From Nageia nagi (Eukaryota > Pinophyta): 64,000 nucleotides of DNA. The stretch is from positions 116,994,001-117,058,000 of the forward strand of contig JBITNC010000001.1 in assembly GCA_050084985.1 (NCBI GenBank), given 5' to 3'. Of this stretch, positions 22,943 through 35,310 are shown piece after piece (within the stretch, counting starts at the first letter, position 1; each line of letters starts with the position of its first letter). A program made the position numbers and the translations under genes. The notes beneath the pieces are model-generated. The model worked only from the letters and a program-made list of their open reading frames with translations, was not told the origin of the DNA and did not search any database.

Positions 22943-25059
22943 CTGCAAAAACGAAGAATGGATACAGATTTGCAAAGAGCTAAAAATAATGCACTTGCTA
23001 AAATATATATTGTACGGACACAAAGAAACGTAAAAGGAAGTTCAATATTATCTAAAAGAAAGGAATTAATTTTCAAAATTTTATAGAATGTGATACTCTA
23101 CTATTATCAACGGTTAGATGATTTAGATAACATTTCAGCCCTGTTCTTCTAGTAGCAACTAAACGGATCCTTTCAGAACATTTGAGCATGTCTTCCCATA
23201 GCTATTACTAGCACACCTTGCACATAGTCCCTACTGTTCACGGGGATAATACGATAGCTTCTATTTGCAAGTTGTGCAAAGATGTCAATGGTATTTGATC
23301 TTACCCATCCAAAAGATTTTTTATTCAGCACTTCTACACGCCATCTTAACGTTTGAAAATTAGAATATGTTCAGATTTTTATGTTTCGTACTCCTGATTA
23401 TTCTGATTTATCATAGACATTTCTCATTTATATTCAGCAAATATAATTTTCTTAAAATGCATTTTAATGCTGGTATGGCCTTATATCCCAAAGGTCTGGC
23501 AATGGTTAGCAAAAGAACTAATTTCCTAAATGCAGGAGCCGTGTTTCTTGATGCATATTGAGGACCTAAATCTGCTCATTGTCAAATACAACTTGCAAAA
23601 TATTTCTCATCATTTTATAATGCTTCTCATATCTGCAGTAGATCACTGCTACTACACTGTAGGTAAGGTGGATATTTTCTCAAAGGAACTCACAGAAAAT
23701 GCAAAACAACTATGATTGTTAGTTATAAAAACATTTATGCTTCTCTTCGAAATATCTGCTTTCAAACCATTAATACTGCAACTCTCTAAGAAAAAGGCAT
23801 AATTGGAAAGAAAACCTATATTCTCACAATGTTATGGTGATGATGCATGTGACGTGGAACAGTTTACTGGTATCCTACCATTTCTGGTACCTAGGTTCAT
23901 TTCTAATCAAATTAAAAATACCATCATATTGCAAAACTTCGCATCTCCAACATGTGTTTGGCCTGACAACGAGAAAGCTAGAACACGTAGGGATTTCTGT
24001 AGTTTTGCCTCCACCCACTTACCAAAAATCTATTATAGGGAATCATTGTATGATTGCAACTGAGAAGAAATCTGTAGAAAAAAAAATAGCAGACAATGTA
24101 TTAATTTTTAAATTTTTAAAGTATAGAAATAATTCTGCCTATGGAATGAATATTAGATTTATAGCAATATATTGAATTGAAGACACACACAGGACATTTC
24201 TGGAGGATGGAGAATTAAAGACTTCTTGGCAGATAGCTTGTGATCTTGGAGGGGTGAATTCTAGCTGCAACCAGATGGTAGATTTGGATGATTCTCAAAT
24301 GATAATTATAAAGATAATTCCAAGAATGATTTTTGCTTCAGATGCTATTAAAATTGATGCATAAGTATTCCAAAGTTCTTTAGGTCAACTATGAAGGTCA
24401 TCGTTTGTTTGGGCCAGAATAACCCAAAACGAGCCATTTTTTTTTTTTGCATAAATCACTCAAATATAGTCATTTTAGATAATTAAATGCAATTTTAAAT
24501 GTCTATAGTTTCCCTTTTTGGAATATGATAGAGGAAGAGAACTTGAATCTATATTCCAAAATTAAAAAATATAAAATAAAAAATAAAAACAATATAGAAT
24601 TTGATGAAGTCTTGTTCTATAGCCCTTTTGAAAAGCTGGTATGTAGAAGAACAATGAAGTTTGGAAAACACAGAATGATCAAACTTGTCATGATTTGGCT
24701 AGAGACTCATCCTTAACCCAAAGTCTGAAAAGAATGGGCAAGAGCATGGATGAACACATTTTTTCACAGTGAGCCAAAACATATTGATTGCCCTTTTTAC
24801 GTTTTAACTACGTATGAAGACTTGTGTTTAACATGGAGCTCTACAAAAAAATTTTGTGATTTGTAAAACCAAGATTATTGGGGGAGCATGTTTGCCTATC
24901 CTATATGGTTGTCAGCAATTATGATAAACCTTGATAATGATTAGGCACTCCCTTTGTTAGTATTAAGAAAACATAAAGTAAATAATACAACAAAATTCAA
25001 CAATTTTTGACATAGCAAGATAAGACAAAGGTAATTCACAAGATTATGTAAATAGAACA
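22943..25059. other. RNase J intron, unassigned part
   Basis: AT-rich, several short random open frames, no domain recognised, no repeat ends seen. Confidence 0.4.
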
Positions 25060-25584
25060 TGTTGTGCCTGCACAACACACCCCAAAATACAAGATTTTCG
25101 GGACCCTATTTTTGCGAAGGCAATGAGGTACATTGCCTTGAAATTGGCTTTTGGCGACGGGTAATTCATTATGAAGAGTGCAAACATGATATCAAGGAGC
25201 AATTCACGAAGATCATGTGACAAAGATCTTGAAGAGTATGAGTATCCAATCACCAGTTTTGCAACCAAGGAGTCATGATCTAAGATATACCATCGGAGCA
25301 TGGATTTTTGGGCTTAGAATGAGGCCAATGGAGATGGGATCGTTTTTTAAGTTTGCCAGAGTTAAAATCAGAGAGCACATGCCAAAAGAGGACCCCGTTA
25401 CAAACAAGTTTGCTCCTTGGGGAGCCATGCACAAGTTTGCATCTCTTTGATGACATCAAAGACCAAAAAGCTTATTTAGCATGCAAAATGCACCATGCTA
25501 AAAATGGTTTCAAAGTTGGATTTGAGTACCCATTTCCATTATGATGAGAACAATGCATGTCAAAATTGGCCAAAAATGACCAAG

Positions 25585-25709
25585 GCCACCTTGATCGACT
25601 ACATTAGTTAGCCCAGGCAACCTTGATCGACTATATCAATCGGCCCAGGTAACCTTGATCGACTACATCAGTCAACCCAAGAAACCTTGATCGACTACAT
25701 CAATCAGTG
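25585..25709. repeat. 32 bp tandem repeat, four units
   Basis: CCTTGATCGACTACATCA starts at 25589, 25621, 25653 and 25685, exactly 32 bp apart. Copy 2 of the LTR has three units at 47109, 47140 and 47172. Confidence 0.85.
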
Positions 25710-27547
25710 TCAAATTTTGATTTGAGGAAATGGAGAATCTAGCACATGGGTTTTGTGTAGAATTGAAAATCATGCAAGATTGGGATTGGACTTTCCAAAA
25801 TTGGCAAACTTTGAGGCCCTCTAACCCTAGGCGCACATTTTCAAGCCTATGGAAATCCAATGGAGTGATTTCTAGCGCCTAAAATGAAGAGACAAAATGG
25901 ATTTTTGCCAAAAACCAAGTTTGAGCTTGTAAATTGATGGAAAAGACCATTCTAAGACGCATTAAATTTAGGAATTTTGCATTTTGAGCAAGGGAAATGC
26001 CCCCAAATTCCTTGGATGATCCAATGAGGTGAAATTTGGAGCCTAAGTCAAGAAGAAAAATGCAAAATTTTAAGGAAATGAGTTTTAAACACATCATTGG
26101 AGGGAAAAGGGTATTCTAGGACACTTTAACACTTCAAAATTTTGGTTTTGAGCAAGTCTAATGCCCCAAATGCTAGGGCACACTTTTCCATGTCTATAGA
26201 TGATCCAATGGAGTGAAAATGAGCGAAATGGATATTTTGCTCAAAAACCAAATTTGAAGACATCAATGCATGAAGGGGGCCATTTTAGAAAGGTTTAAAC
26301 TTCAAAAATTTTGATTTTGAGCAAGGGAAATGCCCCAAATTTTTAAGTGCACATTTCCATGCCATTGGGGCATCCAAAGAAGTGAAAAATGGCACCTACC
26401 TTCATGGAGAAAAACCAAAATTTGGCCAAAACTTGATTCCAAGCATGGGGATGGATGAAAGGGATCATTCTAAGCACAATTAAACTGTGAATTTTTCTAT
26501 TTTGACCACATATGGAGGCCCAAAAAGCTAGGCACACAAATGAAGGGGTTTGGTGACTTCAAAACTCAATGGAGCATGCAAAATGCACCAAGCTAAAAAA
26601 TAATTTTCAAAATGGATTTGAATACCCATTTCCATTATATTGAGGAAGGTGTATGTTGAAATTGAACAAACATAAGCAATTCAATCAGCTAGAGCACCGA
26701 AAGCATTTGGAGCACCAAAGTAGAGAACCAAAGGCACTTGGAGCATCAAAGCACATTTGAGCACCAAATTGGAGCACTTAAGAACCAAATTGGAGCACTA
26801 AAGCACATTTTGTCTAAAATGAAGAAAAACATGAGAAATTCTCAAAATCCATGAAAAAGGTAAAAATCTTCATTTTTCAAGAAAAAATGAAAAAGGGTGA
26901 CAGTTGAGGCTCGTGTAGAATGCTGAGGAGCATTCATCCCCCTTGGAATTTTTGAAAAAAAATGAAATTTGAGCAAGTTATGACCATTTGATCGTTTTGG
27001 AGGAGAGGGGTTTTCAAAAAAGCTTGAACCACTTCCACCCGACCAATGTGAATGCAGATATTTTGGCCAAAAGCTCAAACTCAAAATAAAAAAACATAGG
27101 TATTTTGAAGAATGCCAAGCTAGGCATCTTTAACCTTGGAGGAATTGCCAAAAGACCAAGCATCTACACTTGCAAGAGAAGTCTTTGTTATTTTTCTCCA
27201 AAATACAAGCAAATGGGCTCAAGATCATCGTAACGGCTCTCATATCCACGCAAATGGCCCAAATTTCAATGTATATAGCTTATATCGTTGATGGGATGAA
27301 CATGTTGCTCCCACAACTCAAATTGTAATTTTATTTAGTTTTGATTCTAGTCATTTTCAAAAATTTTGTAAATCAATCAATGGGGAAAGTTGAGCACCAA
27401 AAGTCAACTAACCCCCCTCTCATGATCAGTCAGCTTGGCAAGTAGAGCACCAAAAGTCAGCTGACTTAGTCGTAAGAGGCAAATATGTAATATTTTAATG
27501 TTTATTTTTTTTATATAGAATTAGGGAAACACTTGGGAACCTTAGAA

Positions 27548-27556
27548 ATTCTATAA
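27548..27556 (+). promoter_or_regulatory. TATA box of the long LTR, copy 1
   Basis: TCTATAAATAGACCC in the right third of the LTR; copy 3 has the same box near 55592, and copy 2 has lost it through a deletion near 49090. Known of LTRs: U3 promoters have such boxes shortly before R. Confidence 0.55.
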
Positions 27557-28477
27557 ATAGACCCTATGGGGTCACTTTTAAAGAGTGAAAATTTGGAGAA
27601 AATTTTCAAAATTTTTTGTAAAGGAAGAAAATTTTGGAAAATTTTCTGTAACTCTTTTACATGCTAATACAAAGTGGTGACTTAATTTCTCAAGCGATTT
27701 GTCATTGGTGAATTGGTGAATGGATTCTCTTTTGTGGCTCTCTTTCATAGTTTGAATGTTGTCATTTCTTTCCTTAAAAACTTTCGAGTTTTAGGAAAAA
27801 ATAGTTGTTCAAATTTGCAAAAACATTTCAAATTGCTTTAAGTTTGCTACCTTGTACCTCTCGCACATTGAAATAAATGTATTATGAAACTATTTCTTTT
27901 CTACATTTTATTTGAAGCTCTCATTCAAACCTGGTTTCAAAAGTGCACGTTCTACGCTAAGTTTCTTTGATTGCATCGGTCTTGTTAGCGGAGTACCGAC
28001 AATCGGTCTTGCCTTGTGCTCTAGATTCAAAAACAATTGGACAATAGTCATTTGCTTTGAACTAGATTGAATGAATGCAAACTTCATGATTGATTAGAAA
28101 ACGTCTTATTTGAGATAATGCTTTGTTGTGACAATCGTGTTGTGATCTAACCAGTATTGGATCATTCTCACTTTTATTTGCTTATTTTTATCTTTCTTGC
28201 ATTCTTTTTTTACAAAACCAAAACAACTTTCAATCATACCAAAAATACCTTGTCCCTAAAAAAAATGTGAGTTAACAACCTCTACCTCTATCAAACCAGT
28301 TGAGTTCATTCCCTGAAACCATATAAAATTGTGCTACTTTAATGAGAACACGAACAAACCTTTCAATCCTTTCAAGAGGAGGTAAATTACGCTATCTCAC
28401 CTAAATGTTGGGTGCTTTCCCCATCCCGATCATGTGTAGGTGATCATAGACCGGTAGGAAAGGTTTCCATCGCAAGA

Positions 28478-31400
28478 GAACATAGATAAAATCTAGATAT
28501 TTATAAGATATATGACTTAGCAAATATGTCAAATAATAATTCAAAAAAAAAATTGATGGATAAACCCTCCTTTGAGGGAGAACTTTTTGTCCACTGATAT
28601 AGGGAACTGTTTATCTTAGGCTCCGAGCCAGCAATTGAGGGGCATCCATGCCGTCAAAATCCATCAAGGGCATGATCCCTACCTCTTTTGCACCTACCAT
28701 AAACTCAATAGGATTTTAGATATGTTTCAACAGGCAATGGGGAGACTTGAACATAGGTCTCTCATTCTTGAGAGTTTCAACTACCCATCTCCAACTCGCC
28801 TATTCGTCAATTCATGATAATTCAAAATTTGATAGTTTAGAATCTAGATAATGATAACTCAAAAGAAAAAAAATATAATCCAAAAAACAATTCAAAAAGT
28901 GATAATTCAATATTTGGTAATTTAGAACATTAAACATGGCTAATTCAAATTATAATGTGGCAGATAATCCAATTGATATATTAGATTTTAAAAAATATAA
29001 TTGAGTTGATAGATTTATGAAATTTATAAACAAGGTTGTCACAGACTGGGGGACAGGGAAATGAGGGGACGAGTCCTCAAGGACGCCAGGGAACGACGAC
29101 CCGATTTTAGGAAATGTGAGGGGGACGACAAGTATATATATACTAAAAAATCCCCAGAATTTTCAAATTTAAAAAAAAAAAAAAAAAAAAGAGATATCAG
29201 ATATAGTTTCATTGTTTCATTCATCATTAACATTCATGATTCATCTAGGGACCAATTTAAATATATAACATACTTTGAAAATGAAAATCCGTAACTACTA
29301 ACATATTACCAAGTAACATGTAACATGATTATAAAATGAAAATCAAAAATCTGAATCATAAATGATATATCATAAAATGACAAATCAGAATGAGCCATAA
29401 ATATAGTCTAATAATCATAATGTCATTAAGTTTGAATATGCTAAGGCCCAAAAACATAGTCTTTGACATGAATATGTCAAATAAGTCAAAAATGACAAAT
29501 AAGTGTAAATGACAATGATTTCAATGTGAATATAAAGGCATGTTTTTAGGGTTGGAAGGGTGGAGACCCTCGTGGGACCCAACCCGCTAAAGTTTATGAA
29601 AAAAGAAATAAAGTTGTTTATAAATGATAAACTTGAAGGATATTTTCCAATGTTGATGAATAAATGGCTGAATTTTTCTAAAACATGAAAATGCAATTAG
29701 ACTGACTAAAACATAGATAAATTGTGAGATTGTTAACATGTCTATGATAAGTGCTTAAGCACAAATGAAGAAATTGTAGACGAATATATAATATGCAACA
29801 AAGTGTTCGAAAAGAAATCGCTGGTAAAAAAACCAAAACTTTTATAGGTTAGATTCAAAGTTGCAAATCAAGACGATGATTTCAACAACATGCAAAATGC
29901 AAATGTAGGAGATGAAAATAGACTAGCAGAAGATGATTTTTGGCAATTTAAAATCTATTTATTTAAGTGCTCAAAAAAGCAAAACCATAGGCCAAAACAG
30001 GCATCCATAGTAGAATGCCCAACATTGCAACACCCAAGCCCAAACCTCCCGACACACTAGCACCCAAGCCCAAAACGTCTAGCATTCCAACAACCTAGGC
30101 CCAAAACATGGACACTCTACTCCCAAGCCTCAACAACCCTTATTGTTAAACCAAGTCATTTTTGAATGTATGTGTGTCAATTCTAGCAATTAATATAAAC
30201 AAAACAATATGTATTCACTATTTATGGCAAATAAAAATACATAAACACATTCACAAGAGAACAATCTTCACCAACCAAGCTCAAATAGAGTAACTCAAAA
30301 TCTAATTCAATGAAAGTTGAGAAGAAACAATATAGCAACATCACAAATATCATTAAGCATTTCATGAAAAGAAATATAACAAATCACAAAATTTGCTCCA
30401 CAAGCTTGTATTTTAGCAAAAAAAATACAATTACCCTCTACTAATTACCAATCACCTATTTATACTACTTTGAATGTGTTTCTTCATTTTATGAATCTTT
30501 TGTAACTTCCTAAGCCTTCAAAGGTTTATTTATGTTTTTTTATCATATTAAGAACTCACTTTATGTTTTATTGAGTTGACAAGTGCAAGTTTATAGACTA
30601 CTTAAATGGTGTTTCATCGATGATCTTGTATTCTTCTAACCAGGCGTCAATGCATAACACGAAATTTTAGTAAATGCCAACAATCCTTTAAATTCTACCA
30701 ATCATTGATAGATTTTGAGTGATATGAATGCTTGTCGATAACCTTTCATCTTACTTCCTATCAAAGCAAAAAAAGAGTCAATTTTTCATTGAGATTATTC
30801 TATATCCAATTGTCAATTGTAATTTCACTTATTGTGACATAGCTTGATTTTTGACAATGTCGCTTCAAATGAATTTTGTCAAAGACATGTTGCTATAAGG
30901 TAACAATTCAAAATGAATAATTATATAATCGATTGATGTGCATTGTAACCATGATTTTAGCTTGATCTTATAATTTTTTCCAAACTATGAAAAACTTTCA
31001 TGTATGTCTTTTCTCAAAAGAGAAGGTCAAACACTTTCTTTCACTTTTGCTATGAATCTCTAGTAATTTTGCTACAAGTTAACTAAGCATTCCCCATTTA
31101 CTATGGTCATTGCTAAAGATACATAGAGAAATTATAAAAAATAGTTTCACAGAGATAGCGATGAAGAATTTTTTCTAAGAAATGACTAAAGATAATATCG
31201 ATCAATTTCACTTTCCAAACTCAAATAGAGAAGACATGATAAGAGATTTCATAGCGATAGCGATACATTATTTCTGCTATGAGTTGACGGAGTAGACATT
31301 CGTTGTTCTTGTCGTCGCTTCCAAAAGTAAGTTGAGAGATTGTCTAGTTCCATAAGGTAGCGACAATTGACTACTTCATAATTAAACACTTCATGCCTCA

Positions 31401-31559
31401 TCATGCCTTTCATTACAACCTAACCATAGAGAAATGTATAGTGTCAACTCATAGCAAAAAATGTTTTGCAACATTTTCCAAAGTTATTTTTTAGTTTATA
31501 CCACCAAAACTTATTATCAATCCTAAAAAATAATTATAAACAAATAAACAAAATTAGCT
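28478..31559. other. RNase J intron, mostly unassigned; hAT-like terminus at 29031
   Basis: Degenerate GATAATTCAAAA words at 28500-28960. At 29031 CAAGGTTGTCACAGACTGGG resembles the reverse complement of the right end of the hAT element at 63949 (CAAGGTTCCACATGACTGGG). It is followed by a GC-rich stretch with GGGGAC words; no matching second end was found. A poly(A) run is at 29169-29189. Nothing else recognised. Confidence 0.4.
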
Positions 31560-33123
31560 TTTAATAGTATAAATTGCATAGGGCCAACAAGTATTACTAA
31601 AACATTTTTTCTTCAACATGCTTCTTGCCATATTTACAATGGTTCTATCTTTTCTCTCAACTACACCATTTTTTTATGGTGTATAAATTGTAGTGAGTTG
31701 CCTCTTGATTCCATATTGTGAGAAAAATTATTGAACTCATGTGAGCAAAATCCTCCTCCATGATCGATTCTCTAACACTTTATATGAACACTTTCATTCT
31801 CTACCAATGCTTTGAAATTTTTGAACATGTCAGATGCTTCATTCTTATGTTTCAAAAAATATACCCAACATTTCCTTAAAAAATCAGCAATGAATGTAAA
31901 AAAATATGAAGACTTACCCAAACTTTGTGTTTGCATAGGGCCACAAATGTCTAAAGGTACAAGTTGGAGTGGGTATAAGGCCTACCATGCTTTTCCTCTT
32001 GGAAAGTCCTTCCTTGCATTCCAATTACGCATCCTTCACATGTGCTCTTCAACTTAAGGTAGTCCATTTACCAAGTCCTGTGAAGACAAAAATTTCAAAC
32101 TTCTGAAGTTCAAGTGACTAAATGTGAGATGCCAAAGCCAATTCTTAAGTTTAAGTGTCATGTGTGCCAAGATACCCCTTCAGAAGGAACATCTGATTCT
32201 TTGACAAGGAACAATGGTGACCACACAATTTTTATTATTCTTGTAATAAATGGTACATTCATTGTTATCAAAAACAACCATGTACTTCTTCTCTACAAGC
32301 TGTCCAACACTTAACAAATTGTTCTTCTGACCGTCTTTAGTGCCTACATCCATTGTGCCTTTTGCAACCACATCCAAAACATTATTATTTCCAAGTATGA
32401 TCATGGTCTTGAAATTTTCATTCACATAAACCACTTTTTCTTTCCAATCATGTGGTTAGAACAACCAAAATCTAGGTACCAAATGTTTTTACTAGTTTTT
32501 TCAACCATGTGTCTAGTCATAAACAAATTACCTTGTTCTTCGTGTGCATCTTCATCCTCATGTACATAGTGATCTCTTGTATCGCCCTTTGTGGTCTTCA
32601 TTTTACAATATCATGCAATGTGTCCACTTCTATGGCACTTGTTGCATTCAACTCTTCTTTGATCAACCCTTCCATGTCCTCTTCTGGCAGCAATTGTTCC
32701 TTTTCCTCTTCCTCCTCTACCTCTTGTAGAATTATGATTTCCTCTTCTTCCTTGTGCTTGGACCAACTTCATCAATCTTGGAAAAGAATTTTCATCATTT
32801 TCTTTAAAGGTTTCTCTTAGTCTTCCCTCTTATAACATAAAAGAACCCACAAGGCAATCAAAATCAAGTGTACACAAATATTTACTCTCCTCAATAATTA
32901 TTGCAACATAAATCCATCTGTGTAAGAGATTTCAATAACTTCTTGACAACTACCTCTGCTTTCAAGGTCTCTCCAAGTGTGGCCATCTTGTTCACCATGT
33001 CCTTCACTCTAACACAATAATCACTCACTTTCTTAGCCTCTTTCATCCACGAATTCTCAAACTCTTTCTTAAGGGTCTCCAACTTGACCATTCTCACTTC
33101 GTCACTCCCTTGGTAAGCCTCTT
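31560..33123 (-). pseudogene. Ty1/copia fragment: gag, protease, integrase (broken)
   Basis: Read right to left: gag (VKLETLKKEFE, VNKMATLGE) from 33123, Arg/Gly-rich stretch, zinc knuckle CNKCHRSGHIA.YC near 32620, protease IWYLDFGCSNHM (canonical LDSGCSNHM) near 32480, pre-integrase LLSVGQLVEKKYMVVFDNN near 32300, CEGCVIGMQGR near 32030, and integrase pieces HSNLYL, RQLTTIYT, NGVVERKDRTIVNMARSMLK (in mixed frames) to about 31590. It then stops; reverse transcriptase and RNase H are absent. On the right the gag is cut by an LTR at 33124. Stops are frequent, so it is dead. Confidence 0.82.
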
Positions 33124-33908
33124 TGTAACAACCCAAAATGGTGGGTCACATTCATGAGCACCACATCAACCTGCTATTTTAGCTCATGTAGCGGGGCATC
33201 CGTCCTTTAGGAGGATTTATTGTTGTTTTTATGCCTTGGTGTCATTTAGTGTGATGTCTCTTTTCTTAAACCGTTCCTTTTTTAGGCATGTAAAAAACCC
33301 ATAGGTCCTATGGAAGCTTGATATCTCACCTATATGGGGATGATCAAGCATAACAAGATGTAAATTAGGAGTGATTTGGTAGTTAGGAGTATTTAGTGAT
33401 TATTTGCATGTGTTTTTAGATATCACTGTAACCTGGGATAGGAGACTTGTGGGTCCTATGACCAATTATGTGCCCCAATGTGGGACATCTCCCTCCTAGG
33501 GGTAGTTAGAAGTAGTTAGTAATATGCTAATTTATCATTGAGATCTTGATACATGATTGTGGTAATCCCAAGGTCAATCCATATATTGTATTGAGGCATT
33601 GGACTCTTGAATGATTCCTAGACTGGGTCTAGGCGTCTAAAGGAGACGTCCACCTACATAAGGCCTTGGCGCATGGTGAGGAAGGGATATTTTGACTTAT
33701 ACATTATTTTCTAGTCTTCTCTTGGAGAGACTGGAACAACGCCATCATCCTCTTGGTGTAGCATCAAGGGAGGGTTAGTAGGCTAAGGGATCCTGCTAAT
33801 CTACAGTTAAGGTGTAGAATCTTAGTCCATCTAGTGGTAATCTAACGTTGCACTTGTACCTGTGGTTTCTATGCGTGGGAGTTTTACAGCAAAGCATCCA
33901 AGTTCGAG
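33124..33908 (+). repeat. Gypsy LTR fragment, plus orientation
   Basis: It starts TGTAACAACCC inside the copia gag. From about 33420 (CCTGGGATAGGAGACTTGTG, GGGACATCTCCCTCCTA, GTAATCCCAAGGT) it aligns with the reverse complement of the LTR at 44865-46096. It is interrupted or ended at 33908 by the next LTR. Confidence 0.6.
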
Positions 33909-35310
33909 TGTGATGAGACTAAAATGGGCTCAGTGGGATTTCACCCAAATCCCTCGTTTCCAAAATCAAAATAACAATCAAAACCACCAAACGTGCCATA
34001 AGTGAGGGATGTTGGTCTTTGAAGTTCCGGATCTCACCAATAAGGCTCAAGATAATGCAAGTAACCCAACGTCTGGTGATTATTGGTAGAAACTTAGAAA
34101 TAAACCATCAAATGTGCCCAAATACCCAACATAGGAAATACGGAAGCCAAATTAAGAATTAACAACATCAAATGCACTCCTAGATCCAATGTCCAAGCAA
34201 TATGAGACAATTGACAAGTAAATAGCAAAATAATGTAATTGTATTCGAATATGAAATGGGATGAATCTAAATTACAATAATGATGCTATGAAGACTTGTG
34301 CTCCAAGGCTCAGATTCGCAATGTGGCAAGGCTTGCACCAAGGCTTCCTCCAACAACTAGTGAAATCTACGAGATCCGCTAGAAATATTCTAATAATCCA
34401 AGGGTAATACCAACACCCTTTAAATAGCTAGCTGTCAACTTGGATTGCACCAACCCCCACGTGTGTGCCCACGTAAGTCCTATACTACACCCCGCTACAT
34501 GTACCTCATTCCAAAGAATGGAATCTAGAAGAGCAACATTCCAACCAAGAGTAAGAAGAATGATAATAATTGCATGCCTTTGGTCTTCCAAGAGTCCTCC
34601 TTATATAAGAAGAGGTAGCTCATCTTCTAATCAAGCGTTGGGGTTGATCCAACGATGTACAAGGGTGATCTGTGTGCTCACATAGCCAACAACCAAGACG
34701 GGAAGTCTTGGGATGGGTGTTGTCACATCCAAGGGCTCCTAATTGCAATGTCTCATGTAGGGGGATTCCCATGTGCATTGGGATCCATAAAATCATCATT
34801 AAAGCCTTCTAGTGTGGCGTTGAGCCTTGGGGTCTTCCATGGTGCCTCGAGATGCCAAATAATAGTCCAATCCTCTAGGTGTGCCATGTCCAAGATGGGA
34901 TGTCTTCTTGGTGCCTCAAGATAGGTGAAATCACCTTGGTTCATGCTCTACGTCGAAAGGGGAGAAATTATTACAAGAGAGGTCCATTAATGCCATTATT
35001 ACAATCATGAAGGCTAAATATATGCAATGCGCCAAATTAGGTGACTAATATTGCATTTACAATTAATAATTGCCTTGGCATCATTAATACAACATTATTG
35101 GCATAATTAAATATAAAATAACTCCTATCATAACAAAATAGGCCCCAACGTCCCATAATTGGAGTAATTAATTAATCTCCAAGTGGAACTTACAATAAAA
35201 GGGCTAAATATCCACTCAATTACTAAAATTAAGTAAAAACACTCCTAAATAAATGTTCCCATTTTACAATGGCGAAATGGGGAAAACACCATAAAAATGA
35301 GGACATTACA
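33909..35310 (-). repeat. 3' LTR of gypsy element 3
   Basis: 1402 bp, TGTGATGAGAC to GAGGACATTACA on the plus strand. Directly to the right (35311-35335) the minus strand has TTGCTTGGGGGGAAGGGCAT, a clear polypurine tract, then the protease frame. A TATA box TATATAAGG (minus) lies near 34600. Confidence 0.8.

Larger units (their letters stand above)
25060..28477 (+). mobile_element. 3.4 kb solo LTR (long-LTR family, copy 1), TSD GAACA
   Basis: 3418 bp flanked by GAACA at 25055-25059 and 28478-28482. It starts TGTTGTGCCTGCACAACA, a hairpin, and ends TCGCAAGA; copy 3 ends CCCAACA, which gives inverted ends TGTTG/CAACA, so the last bases here are mutated. TATA box TATAAATAG near 27553 sets plus orientation. 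Inside lie a 32 bp repeat (25585-25709), degenerate 165-185 bp units (about 25790-26530) and GAGCACCAAA-type short repeats (26680-26810). No protein domain, so it is a solo LTR, not a whole element. Such long LTRs occur in Tat/Ogre-like and other large gypsy families. Confidence 0.85.

Noticed and set aside
22318-23076. A 252-codon minus-strand open frame as a separate gene
   Set aside because: Only 22942-22509 has RNase J similarity; the two ends are intron translation beyond clear splice sites.
29031-30100. A complete hAT element
   Set aside because: Only one terminus and no target duplication could be found.
33909-35310. Reading this LTR as a solo LTR
   Set aside because: Flanks TCGAG and ATTAT do not match, and a polypurine tract and protease adjoin it, so it is a 3' LTR.
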